Positions 6,320 through 7,669 of a stretch of 7,669 nt of DNA are shown one piece after another. Made by a program: the position numbers and the translations under genes. This stretch comes from Rhodoferax sp. Its GTDB lineage: Bacteria; Pseudomonadota; Gammaproteobacteria; Burkholderiales; Burkholderiaceae_C. The notes below the pieces were generated by a model, which was not told the origin of the DNA, ran no database searches, and was given only the letters and a program-made list of their open reading frames with translations. Positions within the stretch are counted from its first letter, which is position 1. Every line of letters starts with the position of its first letter. Location: assembly GCA_029946045.1 (NCBI GenBank), contig JAQSDS010000042.1, positions 1-7,669 on the forward strand. The letters run 5' to 3'.

Positions 6320-6463
6320 TTAGACAGTTGCGACTATATAGATATACAGTTGAAATGCAAGTGTCTAAATTAGACAGTTGCAATTTAGACAGCTAAACGT
6401 TGCACAAAAACACCAGAAACCATTTTGAATCAGCTGTCCAGGTGTCCAGCTAAATTGTCTAGA
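6320..6463. promoter_or_regulatory. Operator-like array of TTAGACA/TGTCTAA boxes
   Basis: TTAGACAGTTGC occurs twice, exactly, at 6320-6331 and 6370-6381, 50 bp apart. The second copy forms a 15-bp palindrome TGTCTAA-A-TTAGACA (6362-6376) that ends 2 bp upstream of the candidate -35. The first covers the expected transcription start. TTAGACA occurs again at 6385-6391, inside TTTAGACAGCTAAA. Weaker relatives on the far side are TGTCCAG (6435-6441 and 6443-6449) and TGTCTAG (6457-6463). The boxes bracket the promoter of the MerR-cyclase gene, so that protein is the natural candidate to bind them (inference). Confidence 0.6.
6333..6360 (-). promoter_or_regulatory. Candidate promoter of the MerR-cyclase gene
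   Basis: On the - strand TTGCAT (6360-6355) and TATAGT (6338-6333, one base from TATAAT) are 16 bp apart. Transcription would begin near 6327, giving a leader of about 30 bases before ATG 6296. The interval 6333-6350 is also an imperfect 18-bp dyad (ACTGTATATCTATATAGT; 14 of 18 positions symmetric). It covers spacer and -10, where MerR proteins usually bind. The -35 match is poor, which is common for activated promoters. Confidence 0.5.
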
Positions 6464-6493
6464 TGCTCTTATAGCTGTACAAGTAATTGGATA

Positions 6494-6527
6494 GCAGGCA
6501 TCCATTGGCCCGTGGTGGGCCACCTGC
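6494..6527. other. Hairpin after the patatin gene
   Basis: GCAGG (6494-6498) pairs with CCTGC (6523-6527), and TGGCCC (6506-6511) pairs with GGGCCA (6517-6522) around a 5-base loop, leaving a 7-base bulge. It lies about 55 bp beyond the patatin stop. No T tract follows on the - strand, so it could stabilise the mRNA end but is not a canonical terminator. Confidence 0.35.
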
Positions 6528-6582
6528 AAAACCAGCCAACTCCCCGCAACAGCGGTGCCCTTGCCGCGATGGACTTGGGCCG

Positions 6583-7669
6583 TCAGTCGCGCGACCGGAA
6601 CGCCTTGAGCTGATCTTCGGTCATGGCGTCCAGCACCTCGCAGGCATAGTCGTAACCCTGCTGGGTGATGCTGTCAAAACGCTGCCACTGCAGCATGCCG
6701 ACACGCTCCAGCGGTGGGCAAAAATACAAGTCGGTCAGACGCCGCGACTCGTCCTGGCGCGAGCTGCTGTACATGATGGTCACGTTCAGCAGGTAGGCCA
6801 TGAACGATGGCAGCTTGTAGCGGCGCTGCTGGCGCGGGCGCAGGCGGTCGCGCAGCAGCGTCCAGGTGCCAGGCACCTCGTCAAAGCCCACGGGCTTGGG
6901 TTTGCGACTGCCCAGGTCGATGCCGATGACCTTGCCAACGCCGCGGCGCTTGCGCATGATGCTGATCGGAAAATTGTTGAAAGTGCCGCCGTCAAACAGC
7001 AGGTCGCCTGCCACCGGGACCGGCGGAAACGCACCTGGAATGGCGGTGCTGGCCAAAATAGATTGGGTCAGCGGGCCCTGGCTGATGACCTGTTCGCACG
7101 CCTTGGTGTAGTTGCTGGCCACGCAGAAGTAGTTTTTCCAGGTGTCTTCAATGTCGGCTGGGTGGCCAAAAACGGCTTGCAGCGCCACCTGCAGGATGCT
7201 GCGCATGCGGCGTCCGCGAATCAGAGAAATCAAAGGCAGCAGGTTGAAGTCACCCGTGGGTTTGTCGGCAAAGGCCGCGCGCGCAATCGGCATCACGCTG
7301 GCCAGTGGCTGGTCTGAGGCCACCATGGCCGCCATGATGGAGCCAATGCTGGTGCCCCCGACAAAGTCCACCACCAGGCCACGCTCCTGCAGCGCTTGGT
7401 AAAGCCCCAGGTGCGCCAGCCCCTTGGCGCCGCCCCCGGCCAGCACCAGGCCCACGGCCGTGCGGCTTTGAATGCGCGCCAGTCGCGCCATGTCGCCGTC
7501 CAGTGCCGGGCGTACATGAACATGGTCGGTGACGGGTCGGCGTGCCAACCAGTGGCGGGTGCCGCTGGGGCAGTGCTGGGCAGCGTCGTGCAGCAGCACC
7601 AAAATTTGCGCCGCGTCACTCTGCCCTCCCCGCTGCATCAGGAAGGCAGCCTCTGATGCGTGCAGCACC
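6583..7669 (-). CDS. NTE-type patatin-like phospholipase, C-terminal part
   Basis: Predicted serine esterase or lysophospholipase of the patatin/RssA/NTE group. The frame runs off the right edge, so the N-terminus is missing; 361 codons are visible and the GTG at 7668 need not be the start. Seen: the pre-domain LVLLH ... SGTRHWLARRPVTDHVHVRP ... RLARIQ, typical of bacterial NTE-like proteins. Then comes the oxyanion loop AGGGAKG (visible residues 77-83), the nucleophile elbow GGTSIGS with Ser107, and the dyad Asp226 in FDGGTFNNFP. Catalytic residues are therefore intact. Established knowledge: many proteins with this pre-domain carry one or more cyclic-nucleotide-binding domains upstream; that part is outside the window here. 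Two nucleotide cyclase genes follow on the same strand, the first after a 286-bp gap with its own candidate promoter, so a shared transcript is uncertain. Neither a signal peptide nor a membrane anchor can be judged. Confidence 0.9.
   Translation of the reverse strand, partial: VLHASEAAFLMQRGGQSDAAQILVLLHDAAQHCPSGTRHWLARRPVTDHVHVRPALDGDMARLARIQSRTAVGLVLAGGGAKGLAHLGLYQALQERGLVVDFVGGTSIGSIMAAMVASDQPLASVMPIARAAFADKPTGDFNLLPLISLIRGRRMRSILQVALQAVFGHPADIEDTWKNYFCVASNYTKACEQVISQGPLTQSILASTAIPGAFPPVPVAGDLLFDGGTFNNFPISIMRKRRGVGKVIGIDLGSRKPKPVGFDEVPGTWTLLRDRLRPRQQRRYKLPSFMAYLLNVTIMYSSSRQDESRRLTDLYFCPPLERVGMLQWQRFDSITQQGYDYACEVLDAMTEDQLKAFRSRD

Larger units (their letters stand above)
6297..6582. other. 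Intergenic region between patatin and MerR-cyclase genes
   Basis: This 286-bp gap carries the operator-like array, the candidate promoter and the hairpin described separately. The part at 6530-6582 shows only a short CCGC/GCGG hairpin and nothing else I can support. No coding frame in it has protein-like character. Confidence 0.7.

Noticed and set aside
6487..7317. + strand open frame of 276 codons
   Set aside because: Antisense to the patatin gene with its intact GGGxKG, GxSxG and DGG motifs; no domain is visible in the translation.

Overview
The window is GC-rich bacterial chromosome. The protein types point to Betaproteobacteria, most likely a Comamonadaceae-like member of Burkholderiales (my inference, with no database check). 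The clues are the close xseA-sodB pair, an iron-type SodB, an NTE-like patatin, and long proteins full of Ala, Leu and Arg. Only the first gene is on the + strand; everything else reads on the - strand.

Layout from left to right: (1) 4-597, + strand: a secreted cysteine-type glutathione peroxidase. (2) 598-762: the convergent gap between gpx and sodB. It holds a UUCG-loop terminator for the - strand and two tandem 55-bp hairpin repeats with one compensatory base-pair change. (3) 763-1344, -: sodB, and 1403-2680, -: xseA, probably co-transcribed. (4) 2681-2914: an AT-rich gap upstream of xseA with two exact DnaA boxes, a third near-match, a 17-bp palindrome and a candidate promoter. (5) 2915-4207, -: a membrane class III adenylate cyclase with a TTG start. 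(6) 4208-4757: 550 bp without a secure gene. It is dense in nested inverted repeats bounded by imperfect 23-bp terminal inverted repeats, and contains one doubtful 78-codon frame. (7) 4758-6296, -: a soluble protein joining a MerR-type DNA-binding domain, a PAS-like sensor and a class III nucleotide cyclase domain. (8) 6297-6582: its upstream region, with repeated TTAGACA/TGTCTAA boxes on both sides of a candidate promoter. (9) 6583-7669, -: the C-terminal part of an NTE-type patatin phospholipase, cut by the window edge.

The most unusual content is the right half. A one-component regulator with its own cyclase domain and a probable self-operator array lies next to a second, membrane-bound cyclase and a phospholipase family that often carries cyclic-nucleotide-binding domains. 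This could be a local cyclic-nucleotide signalling module, but the link is inferred from gene position and family knowledge. The left half is oxidative-stress defence (Gpx, SodB) plus DNA repair (XseA).
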